DNA of 26,259 nt from Tritrichomonas musculus. Taxonomy: Eukaryota > Parabasalia > Tritrichomonadida > Tritrichomonadidae. A model generated the notes under the pieces. It ran no database searches. It was not told the DNA's origin and saw nothing but the letters and a program-made list of their open reading frames with translations. Shown piece by piece: positions 18,165 through 26,259 of the stretch. Every line of letters begins with the position of its first letter. Position 1 is the first letter of the stretch. The stretch is from assembly GCA_039105265.1 (NCBI GenBank), contig JAPFFF010000327.1:1-26259 (forward strand). The letters are read 5' to 3'. Position numbers and translations under genes: made by a program.

Positions 18165-20138
18165 TTCAGAATCATCATCATTAACCAAGTTATTCAACTG
18201 CTCATCAGCATTCCAAAATATCATGTTGTTCAAGCCAGCTGTTTTTATCATGCCCGTTGATTTGGTAGAAATTGAACGTCGATTTTTTTCATAAAAATTC
18301 CCCAAAATCCCACTTAACTCTTGAAATGGCATTTTTCTTGGCTTTGGATCGATTAACTTCAATAATGGCATTTTTCTTACAATTTGAACATTCTTCCAAA
18401 GGTACAATGCTTGCCGAAGATAGTAAATTATTGGACGTTCTTCAACTGGAGTGTTGTCAAAAATTTTCTTCCCACTGTCACTTCGTGATTCTGGAACTTT
18501 TTCTTCAATAGGCATGTTCTTGTACAATTCGTGCTCCAATAGAATGTATTTCATTGATTTCTGGAAATTCACGTGGCTGTCATCTTTTTTATTATGCCTC
18601 CGAACATTTGCAAAATTGTGTTCTTGGTAGTGTGAACTGCATGCACCTGTATCAATAGCTTCTTCAGTGATTATTTGAGATGCAATTCCAATTGCAGTAA
18701 ATATGTATTGTTTACACCAATTATCTGTGAAACATCTCATTTTCTTATAGGTATTGGGCTGCACACGATAGATTTTTAAGTTGTGTTCAATGACATATTG
18801 TTGCATAAGATAATAAATCAATACAATACTTGCACCAAGTAAAAGATAGTCAATAGTCTCTTGCCGACTTAGTGAATTCCTGAATAGTGCCTCTAGTAAG
18901 AGTGTAGAAGGAAGCATTGATAAAAGTAAATAAAAGTCTTCGTCATCAATTATTTTTTGAATTGTTTGTAAAGTAAACAATTTTTTTGGGAGGTCATCTT
19001 CCATTTTGCGTCCTTTGTTGTTATCCAATAAGTAAGGAGCAATTCCAATAGTTTTTAAATCTTCTGCAGACCGTGTTTCATAAGAATCATATGGAGAAAC
19101 TAGGAATTCTTCAAGAGAGGATTTTCTGTAACGATCTCTTTTTGTCAGGTGCAATGGATCTGAAAAATGAATTAATACTGCAAATATTTTAATTATACCA
19201 ACAGCACCAAGACTTAGGAATCTTTCGAAGTTACCAATAATTTTGTCGATGAATATATTTGCATATATGCTATAAGTGTTGTCACCATCAGTGCCTAATC
19301 CGATAATACTTATGTTTTTTGGCATGAGTGATATGATCGATTCAATTTTTTCGCGTAACTCTTGTGTTGCCTTACCTGACGTCGACGGAATACATGCAAT
19401 TGGAAACTGTTTAAATTCTGGATTTAATGGTGCAAATGTCATACCGAATTCTGCTTGTATCACTGAGTTATAATTTAATTTAATAAATTCTAAAAATTCG
19501 TTGTCATCATTAATAAATGTTTCTGCTAATTCTGGATCGATCTCTTTGAGATTTAGCACGCCATCAATCCTACCATTTTTATTTACTTTGACATACGGTG
19601 TAACATATGCAGCATCAACCATGATAACTCCTTTTCCAGTAAAATTATTTGGTAAAAACCTTGACATGATATTCAAAATATTTTGTATATCGCCATTAAA
19701 AATGTCGTCATGTATTCCTAAATTAGCGAGAGCTTGCTTTCTATATGTTGAAGCAGTTTTATATGTTGGAAACAATAAATTGGTATTTAAAATATTGAAG
19801 TAATGTGGACTCATCATGCTTAACAGTGCAAAGAATTCGTGAAGTCCATCATAACGTCTTCCTTGAGGAAATTTTGTTATATTATCCCATGTAGCGCCGA
19901 TGAATCTTAATACTATTGGACTAATATTAATCGTTTTTTGTTTGTCTTCTGGTATATTCAATTTAATTTTCTGTAAGTCTGCTATTTGTCTTTTTAGCCT
20001 TGTATTCTCCAAAATTAACCTTTCATTTTCACCTTGTAATCTTTGATTGTCTTCTAAGAGCTTTTCGTAAGTTTGCTGAGATCTTGCTTTTGCTCCTGTT
20101 TCGGGAGTAAACCATGATGGATTTCGCTTAGGCGCCAT
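18162..20138 (-). CDS. P-like DDE transposase, copy 7, complete, 658 aa
   Basis: Intact frame, identical in translation to copy 2, with ATG at 20136-20138 and TAA at 18162-18164. All proposed catalytic landmarks are present. Confidence 0.8.
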   Translation of the reverse strand: MAPKRNPSWFTPETGAKARSQQTYEKLLEDNQRLQGENERLILENTRLKRQIADLQKIKLNIPEDKQKTINISPIVLRFIGATWDNITKFPQGRRYDGLHEFFALLSMMSPHYFNILNTNLLFPTYKTASTYRKQALANLGIHDDIFNGDIQNILNIMSRFLPNNFTGKGVIMVDAAYVTPYVKVNKNGRIDGVLNLKEIDPELAETFINDDNEFLEFIKLNYNSVIQAEFGMTFAPLNPEFKQFPIACIPSTSGKATQELREKIESIISLMPKNISIIGLGTDGDNTYSIYANIFIDKIIGNFERFLSLGAVGIIKIFAVLIHFSDPLHLTKRDRYRKSSLEEFLVSPYDSYETRSAEDLKTIGIAPYLLDNNKGRKMEDDLPKKLFTLQTIQKIIDDEDFYLLLSMLPSTLLLEALFRNSLSRQETIDYLLLGASIVLIYYLMQQYVIEHNLKIYRVQPNTYKKMRCFTDNWCKQYIFTAIGIASQIITEEAIDTGACSSHYQEHNFANVRRHNKKDDSHVNFQKSMKYILLEHELYKNMPIEEKVPESRSDSGKKIFDNTPVEERPIIYYLRQALYLWKNVQIVRKMPLLKLIDPKPRKMPFQELSGILGNFYEKNRRSISTKSTGMIKTAGLNNMIFWNADEQLNNLVNDDDSE

Positions 20139-20143
20139 TAAAA

Positions 20144-20151
20144 AAAAATGA
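20144..20151 (-). promoter_or_regulatory. Trichomonad-type initiator (Inr), copy 7
   Basis: TCATTTTT with predicted +1 at 20149. Confidence 0.65.
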
Positions 20152-20237
20152 TTCTATATTGAAAATTTCAGAGGTTTTTAAATTTGAAAGGAAAAAAAAG
20201 CATGACCACGAAAAATTATAGAACATAGGAAACTCTC

Positions 20238-21162
20238 ATAATCTTTTGAAATTAATATATAATAAAGTATATCATATTATAAGAATATTTTAATAGAAAA
20301 CATTTTCCTAATTTTGCGTATATACTGAGATATGATTAAAGAAAGTTGCCAAAATTGAGAGGAATTTCTATTCAAATGTAGTATAATTTTGTAATTGATT
20401 TTTCTCGAAAATTTGGCGGACGATTTTTCTAAAAATTTAATATAATATATAATGCAATGTATACTACTATTTAAGATAAATGTAATATACAGGTCATTCG
20501 TTGGCTCTGTTCTGGAATCGTTTTTTCCAAAAAAAATCGTAAAATCGGCTAAAAATAGTGTAAATCGCTTTATCTCGGGATATATACTTATAATGCGCAA
20601 TTTTTTTGCTTAATCGTGTTTTTAACATCATAATAAGACAAATAACCAATTTTTGGGTAAAAATATTGAATTTTGGCCGATATTGTTAGTAACGAGTTTT
20701 TTTGTATTTTTATCTTAATATAAAAAATCTCATTCTTCACGGATAGGAGTTTTTGGTTATTACTCTATATACAATAAACATACAATCCTATAATTTTATA
20801 ATCATATACAATACAGTAATGCAATTATTGTTATACTGATTATGTAGGTACACCTATTTTTTTTTCTGACATTTAATGCAAAAATACAGAAATCAAATTT
20901 TTGAAATATATTTTATAAATAACTCGATGCAAAGCGAAGCTAATAAAAATATAACAATTGATATATATTAAGATGCTTGCAATATATATTCTTATAATAC
21001 CATAAATTTTGAAACATTTTTACATTTACGTCTGGAGACTCGTTATGAAAATCACAACTTTTTGAAAGACTCTCCGCCGCGATTTCGCTTAAAATCTGAA
21101 ATCATCAATAACTATCTATGGTGAGTATATATTATTAATTTCGAAGCATATCGACATATCTC
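20238..21162. other. 925-bp AT-rich spacer, copy 7
   Basis: Same content as the other spacers; no gene seen. Confidence 0.8.
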
Positions 21163-21259
21163 GAGAGTTTCCTATGTTCTATATTTTTTTAAAATTTTTG
21201 ACATATCATAAAATATTCAAATATTTCTATATATAAAAAGTGAAATGAAAAAATTATCT

Positions 21260-21263
21260 TTTA
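21260..21263 (-). promoter_or_regulatory. TAAA polyadenylation signal, copy 8
   Basis: TAAA formed by the stop codon and the next base. Confidence 0.5.
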
Positions 21264-23237
21264 TTCAGAATCATCATCATTAACCAAGTTATTCAACTGC
21301 TCATCAGCATTCCAAAATATCATGTTGTTCAAGCCAGCTGTTTTTATCATGCCCGTTGATTTGGTAGAAATTGAACGTCGATTTTTTTCATAAAAATTCC
21401 CCAAAATCCCACTTAACTCTTGAAATGGCATTTTTCTTGGCTTTGGATCGATTAACTTCAATAATGGCATTTTTCTTACAATTTGAACATTCTTCCAAAG
21501 GTACAATGCTTGCCGAAGATAGTAAATTATTGGACGTTCTTCAACTGGAGTGTTGTCAAAAATTTTCTTCCCACTGTCACTTCGTGATTCTGGAACTTTT
21601 TCTTCAATAGGCATGTTCTTGTACAATTCGTGCTCCAATAGAATGTATTTCATTGATTTCTGGAAATTCACGTGGCTGTCATCTTTTTTATTATGCCTCC
21701 GAACATTTGCAAAATTGTGTTCTTGGTAGTGTGAACTGCATGCACCTGTATCAATAGCTTCTTCAGTGATTATTTGAGATGCAATTCCAATTGCAGTAAA
21801 TATGTATTGTTTACACCAATTATCTGTGAAACATCTCATTTTCTTATAGGTATTGGGCTGCACACGATAGATTTTTAAGTTGTGTTCAATGACATATTGT
21901 TGCATAAGATAATAAATCAATACAATACTTGCACCAAGTAAAAGATAGTCAATAGTCTCTTGCCGACTTAGTGAATTCCTGAATAGTGCCTCTAGTAAGA
22001 GTGTAGAAGGAAGCATTGATAAAAGTAAATAAAAGTCTTCGTCATCAATTATTTTTTGAATTGTTTGTAAAGTAAACAATTTTTTTGGGAGGTCATCTTC
22101 CATTTTGCGTCCTTTGTTGTTATCCAATAAGTAAGGAGCAATTCCAATAGTTTTTAAATCTTCTGCAGACCGTGTTTCATAAGAATCATATGGAGAAACT
22201 AGGAATTCTTCAAGAGAGGATTTTCTGTAACGATCTCTTTTTGTCAGGTGCAATGGATCTGAAAAATGAATTAATACTGCAAATATTTTAATTATACCAA
22301 CAGCACCAAGACTTAGGAATCTTTCGAAGTTACCAATAATTTTGTCGATGAATATATTTGCATATATGCTATAAGTGTTGTCACCATCAGTGCCTAATCC
22401 GATAATACTTATGTTTTTTGGCATGAGTGATATGATCGATTCAATTTTTTCGCGTAACTCTTGTGTTGCCTTACCTGACGTCGACGGAATACATGCAATT
22501 GGAAACTGTTTAAATTCTGGATTTAATGGTGCAAATGTCATACCGAATTCTGCTTGTATCACTGAGTTATAATTTAATTTAATAAATTCTAAAAATTCGT
22601 TGTCATCATTAATAAATGTTTCTGCTAATTCTGGATCGATCTCTTTGAGATTTAGCACGCCATCAATCCTACCATTTTTATTTACTTTGACATACGGTGT
22701 AACATATGCAGCATCAACCATGATAACTCCTTTTCCAGTAAAATTATTTGGTAAAAACCTTGACATGATATTCAAAATATTTTGTATATCGCCATTAAAA
22801 ATGTCGTCATGTATTCCTAAATTAGCGAGAGCTTGCTTTCTATATGTTGAAGCAGTTTTATATGTTGGAAACAATAAATTGGTATTTAAAATATTGAAGT
22901 AATGTGGACTCATCATGCTTAACAGTGCAAAGAATTCGTGAAGTCCATCATAACGTCTTCCTTGAGGAAATTTTGTTATATTATCCCATGTAGCGCCGAT
23001 GAATCTTAATACTATTGGACTAATATTAATCGTTTTTTGTTTGTCTTCTGGTATATTCAATTTAATTTTCTGTAAGTCTGCTATTTGTCTTTTTAGCCTT
23101 GTATTCTCCAAAATTAACCTTTCATTTTCACCTTGTAATCTTTGATTGTCTTCTAAGAGCTTTTCGTAAGTTTGCTGAGATCTTGCTTTTGCTCCTGTTT
23201 CGGGAGTAAACCATGATGGATTTCGCTTAGGCGCCAT
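21261..23237 (-). CDS. P-like DDE transposase, copy 8, complete, 658 aa
   Basis: Intact frame, identical in translation to copy 2, with ATG at 23235-23237 and TAA at 21261-21263. All proposed catalytic landmarks are present. Confidence 0.8.
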   Translation of the reverse strand: MAPKRNPSWFTPETGAKARSQQTYEKLLEDNQRLQGENERLILENTRLKRQIADLQKIKLNIPEDKQKTINISPIVLRFIGATWDNITKFPQGRRYDGLHEFFALLSMMSPHYFNILNTNLLFPTYKTASTYRKQALANLGIHDDIFNGDIQNILNIMSRFLPNNFTGKGVIMVDAAYVTPYVKVNKNGRIDGVLNLKEIDPELAETFINDDNEFLEFIKLNYNSVIQAEFGMTFAPLNPEFKQFPIACIPSTSGKATQELREKIESIISLMPKNISIIGLGTDGDNTYSIYANIFIDKIIGNFERFLSLGAVGIIKIFAVLIHFSDPLHLTKRDRYRKSSLEEFLVSPYDSYETRSAEDLKTIGIAPYLLDNNKGRKMEDDLPKKLFTLQTIQKIIDDEDFYLLLSMLPSTLLLEALFRNSLSRQETIDYLLLGASIVLIYYLMQQYVIEHNLKIYRVQPNTYKKMRCFTDNWCKQYIFTAIGIASQIITEEAIDTGACSSHYQEHNFANVRRHNKKDDSHVNFQKSMKYILLEHELYKNMPIEEKVPESRSDSGKKIFDNTPVEERPIIYYLRQALYLWKNVQIVRKMPLLKLIDPKPRKMPFQELSGILGNFYEKNRRSISTKSTGMIKTAGLNNMIFWNADEQLNNLVNDDDSE

Positions 23238-23242
23238 TAAAA

Positions 23243-23250
23243 AAAAATGA
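23243..23250 (-). promoter_or_regulatory. Trichomonad-type initiator (Inr), copy 8
   Basis: TCATTTTT with predicted +1 at 23248. Confidence 0.65.
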
Positions 23251-23336
23251 TTCTATATTGAAAATTTCAGAGGTTTTTAAATTTGAAAGGAAAAAAAAGC
23301 ATGACCACGAAAAATTATAGAACATAGGAAACTCTC

Positions 23337-24261
23337 ATAATCTTTTGAAATTAATATATAATAAAGTATATCATATTATAAGAATATTTTAATAGAAAAC
23401 ATTTTCCTAATTTTGCGTATATACTGAGATATGATTAAAGAAAGTTGCCAAAATTGAGAGGAATTTCTATTCAAATGTAGTATAATTTTGTAATTGATTT
23501 TTCTCGAAAATTTGGCGGACGATTTTTCTAAAAATTTAATATAATATATAATGCAATGTATACTACTATTTAAGATAAATGTAATATACAGGTCATTCGT
23601 TGGCTCTGTTCTGGAATCGTTTTTTCCAAAAAAAATCGTAAAATCGGCTAAAAATAGTGTAAATCGCTTTATCTCGGGATATATACTTATAATGCGCAAT
23701 TTTTTTGCTTAATCGTGTTTTTAACATCATAATAAGACAAATAACCAATTTTTGGGTAAAAATATTGAATTTTGGCCGATATTGTTAGTAACGAGTTTTT
23801 TTGTATTTTTATCTTAATATAAAAAATCTCATTCTTCACGGATAGGAGTTTTTGGTTATTACTCTATATACAATAAACATACAATCCTATAATTTTATAA
23901 TCATATACAATACAGTAATGCAATTATTGTTATACTGATTATGTAGGTACACCTATTTTTTTTTCTGACATTTAATGCAAAAATACAGAAATCAAATTTT
24001 TGAAATATATTTTATAAATAACTCGATGCAAAGCGAAGCTAATAAAAATATAACAATTGATATATATTAAGATGCTTGCAATATATATTCTTATAATACC
24101 ATAAATTTTGAAACATTTTTACATTTACGTCTGGAGACTCGTTATGAAAATCACAACTTTTTGAAAGACTCTCCGCCGCGATTTCGCTTAAAATCTGAAA
24201 TCATCAATAACTATCTATGGTGAGTATATATTATTAATTTCGAAGCATATCGACATATCTC
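23337..24261. other. 925-bp AT-rich spacer, copy 8
   Basis: Same content as the other spacers; no gene seen. Confidence 0.8.
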
Positions 24262-24358
24262 GAGAGTTTCCTATGTTCTATATTTTTTTAAAATTTTTGA
24301 CATATCATAAAATATTCAAATATTTCTATATATAAAAAGTGAAATGAAAAAATTATCT

Positions 24359-24362
24359 TTTA
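24359..24362 (-). promoter_or_regulatory. TAAA polyadenylation signal, copy 9
   Basis: TAAA formed by the stop codon and the next base. Confidence 0.5.
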
Positions 24363-26259
24363 TTCAGAATCATCATCATTAACCAAGTTATTCAACTGCT
24401 CATCAGCATTCCAAAATATCATGTTGTTCAAGCCAGCTGTTTTTATCATGCCCGTTGATTTGGTAGAAATTGAACGTCGATTTTTTTCATAAAAATTCCC
24501 CAAAATCCCACTTAACTCTTGAAATGGCATTTTTCTTGGCTTTGGATCGATTAACTTCAATAATGGCATTTTTCTTACAATTTGAACATTCTTCCAAAGG
24601 TACAATGCTTGCCGAAGATAGTAAATTATTGGACGTTCTTCAACTGGAGTGTTGTCAAAAATTTTCTTCCCACTGTCACTTCGTGATTCTGGAACTTTTT
24701 CTTCAATAGGCATGTTCTTGTACAATTCGTGCTCCAATAGAATGTATTTCATTGATTTCTGGAAATTCACGTGGCTGTCATCTTTTTTATTATGCCTCCG
24801 AACATTTGCAAAATTGTGTTCTTGGTAGTGTGAACTGCATGCACCTGTATCAATAGCTTCTTCAGTGATTATTTGAGATGCAATTCCAATTGCAGTAAAT
24901 ATGTATTGTTTACACCAATTATCTGTGAAACATCTCATTTTCTTATAGGTATTGGGCTGCACACGATAGATTTTTAAGTTGTGTTCAATGACATATTGTT
25001 GCATAAGATAATAAATCAATACAATACTTGCACCAAGTAAAAGATAGTCAATAGTCTCTTGCCGACTTAGTGAATTCCTGAATAGTGCCTCTAGTAAGAG
25101 TGTAGAAGGAAGCATTGATAAAAGTAAATAAAAGTCTTCGTCATCAATTATTTTTTGAATTGTTTGTAAAGTAAACAATTTTTTTGGGAGGTCATCTTCC
25201 ATTTTGCGTCCTTTGTTGTTATCCAATAAGTAAGGAGCAATTCCAATAGTTTTTAAATCTTCTGCAGACCGTGTTTCATAAGAATCATATGGAGAAACTA
25301 GGAATTCTTCAAGAGAGGATTTTCTGTAACGATCTCTTTTTGTCAGGTGCAATGGATCTGAAAAATGAATTAATACTGCAAATATTTTAATTATACCAAC
25401 AGCACCAAGACTTAGGAATCTTTCGAAGTTACCAATAATTTTGTCGATGAATATATTTGCATATATGCTATAAGTGTTGTCACCATCAGTGCCTAATCCG
25501 ATAATACTTATGTTTTTTGGCATGAGTGATATGATCGATTCAATTTTTTCGCGTAACTCTTGTGTTGCCTTACCTGACGTCGACGGAATACATGCAATTG
25601 GAAACTGTTTAAATTCTGGATTTAATGGTGCAAATGTCATACCGAATTCTGCTTGTATCACTGAGTTATAATTTAATTTAATAAATTCTAAAAATTCGTT
25701 GTCATCATTAATAAATGTTTCTGCTAATTCTGGATCGATCTCTTTGAGATTTAGCACGCCATCAATCCTACCATTTTTATTTACTTTGACATACGGTGTA
25801 ACATATGCAGCATCAACCATGATAACTCCTTTTCCAGTAAAATTATTTGGTAAAAACCTTGACATGATATTCAAAATATTTTGTATATCGCCATTAAAAA
25901 TGTCGTCATGTATTCCTAAATTAGCGAGAGCTTGCTTTCTATATGTTGAAGCAGTTTTATATGTTGGAAACAATAAATTGGTATTTAAAATATTGAAGTA
26001 ATGTGGACTCATCATGCTTAACAGTGCAAAGAATTCGTGAAGTCCATCATAACGTCTTCCTTGAGGAAATTTTGTTATATTATCCCATGTAGCGCCGATG
26101 AATCTTAATACTATTGGACTAATATTAATCGTTTTTTGTTTGTCTTCTGGTATATTCAATTTAATTTTCTGTAAGTCTGCTATTTGTCTTTTTAGCCTTG
26201 TATTCTCCAAAATTAACCTTTCATTTTCACCTTGTAATCTTTGATTGTCTTCTAAGAGC
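24360..26259 (-). CDS. P-like DDE transposase, copy 9 (5' end outside window)
   Basis: The right edge of the window cuts this copy. It contains the last base of codon 26 and codons 27-658 plus the TAA stop. By the array period its ATG would lie 77 bases beyond the edge, at the position equivalent to 26336. The reading frame is open right up to the edge, so a non-ATG start near 26210 should not be used: it would fall inside the leucine zipper. The visible protein matches the complete copies. Confidence 0.85.
   Translation of the reverse strand, partial: LLEDNQRLQGENERLILENTRLKRQIADLQKIKLNIPEDKQKTINISPIVLRFIGATWDNITKFPQGRRYDGLHEFFALLSMMSPHYFNILNTNLLFPTYKTASTYRKQALANLGIHDDIFNGDIQNILNIMSRFLPNNFTGKGVIMVDAAYVTPYVKVNKNGRIDGVLNLKEIDPELAETFINDDNEFLEFIKLNYNSVIQAEFGMTFAPLNPEFKQFPIACIPSTSGKATQELREKIESIISLMPKNISIIGLGTDGDNTYSIYANIFIDKIIGNFERFLSLGAVGIIKIFAVLIHFSDPLHLTKRDRYRKSSLEEFLVSPYDSYETRSAEDLKTIGIAPYLLDNNKGRKMEDDLPKKLFTLQTIQKIIDDEDFYLLLSMLPSTLLLEALFRNSLSRQETIDYLLLGASIVLIYYLMQQYVIEHNLKIYRVQPNTYKKMRCFTDNWCKQYIFTAIGIASQIITEEAIDTGACSSHYQEHNFANVRRHNKKDDSHVNFQKSMKYILLEHELYKNMPIEEKVPESRSDSGKKIFDNTPVEERPIIYYLRQALYLWKNVQIVRKMPLLKLIDPKPRKMPFQELSGILGNFYEKNRRSISTKSTGMIKTAGLNNMIFWNADEQLNNLVNDDDSE

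Larger units (their letters stand above)
18064..20237 (-). mobile_element. P-like DNA transposon, copy 7, complete
   Basis: Inverted repeats at 18064-18084 and 20217-20237; gene intact. Confidence 0.7.
21163..23336 (-). mobile_element. P-like DNA transposon, copy 8, complete
   Basis: Inverted repeats at 21163-21183 and 23316-23336; gene intact. Confidence 0.7.
1..26259. repeat. Tandem array of a 3,099-bp unit, about 8.47 copies
   Basis: Every landmark recurs at exactly 3,099-bp spacing: gene starts, gene ends, inverted repeats and promoter motifs. For example, complete genes start at 4643, 7742, 10841, 13940, 17039, 20138 and 23237 on the minus strand. All units face the same way. Constant spacing rules out indels between units, the protein copies are identical, and I saw no substitutions in the stretches I compared. 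Each unit is a 2,174-bp inverted-repeat-bounded element plus a 925-bp spacer. The array runs off both ends of the window, so no unique flanking DNA is present. This may be a real chromosomal array, a multimer of a circle, or an assembly product. Confidence 0.98.
24262..26259 (-). mobile_element. P-like DNA transposon, copy 9 (right part outside window)
   Basis: The left inverted repeat at 24262-24282 is present. The first codons of the gene, its initiator and the right repeat lie past the window edge. Confidence 0.65.

Noticed and set aside
5766-23237. Multi-gene operon or polycistron of tandem transposase genes
   Set aside because: Each gene has its own initiator and TAAA signal, and a 1.1-kb gap separates neighbours.
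1-26259. CRISPR array, ribosomal DNA array or large virus-like element
   Set aside because: The repeats are 3.1 kb and adjacent rather than short with unique spacers. No rRNA or tRNA sequence was recognised, and no capsid, polymerase or integrase gene is present.

Overview
The whole window is one head-to-tail array of a 3,099-bp unit, about 8.47 copies long, with every unit in the same orientation. Equivalent landmarks recur at exactly 3,099-bp spacing from end to end, so there is no indel between copies. All translated copies of the main gene are identical, and I saw no base differences in the stretches I compared between units. The window begins and ends inside the gene, so neither edge of the array is visible and the copy number is a minimum.

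Each unit has two parts. The first is a compact 2,174-bp element bounded by 21-bp perfect inverted repeats. It is almost filled by one intronless minus-strand gene of 658 codons, with only 77-78 bp on each side between gene and repeat. The second is a 925-bp, very AT-rich spacer with no convincing gene. The window holds seven complete genes and elements, one copy lacking its 3' end (cut by position 1), one copy lacking its 5' end (cut by position 26259), and eight complete spacers.

The protein looks like a DDE/RNase H-fold transposase, most like the P/THAP9 group. Candidate landmarks are D175, D284, a D-x-x-H motif at 327-330 (DPLH) and E506 in a 'QEHNFANVRR' context. Its N-terminus is a regular leucine zipper (L27, L34, L41, L48, L55) behind a short basic stretch, with no THAP-type zinc finger. 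I therefore read the element as an intact, P-like cut-and-paste DNA transposon. The family assignment comes from motifs only and was not checked by a search.

The host looks like a trichomonad (Trichomonas vaginalis or a relative). The gene has no introns and the DNA is strongly AT-rich. A TCATTTTT initiator gives an 11-nt leader before the ATG, and the stop codon overlaps a TAAA polyadenylation signal. These are established features of T. vaginalis genes. Other AT-rich protists remain possible.

The main question is why a transposase element plus a 925-bp spacer is repeated without divergence for more than 26 kb. Possible explanations are very recent tandem amplification, a transposon caught inside a satellite monomer, an extrachromosomal circle read as a concatemer, or an assembly artefact. 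The sequence alone cannot separate them.
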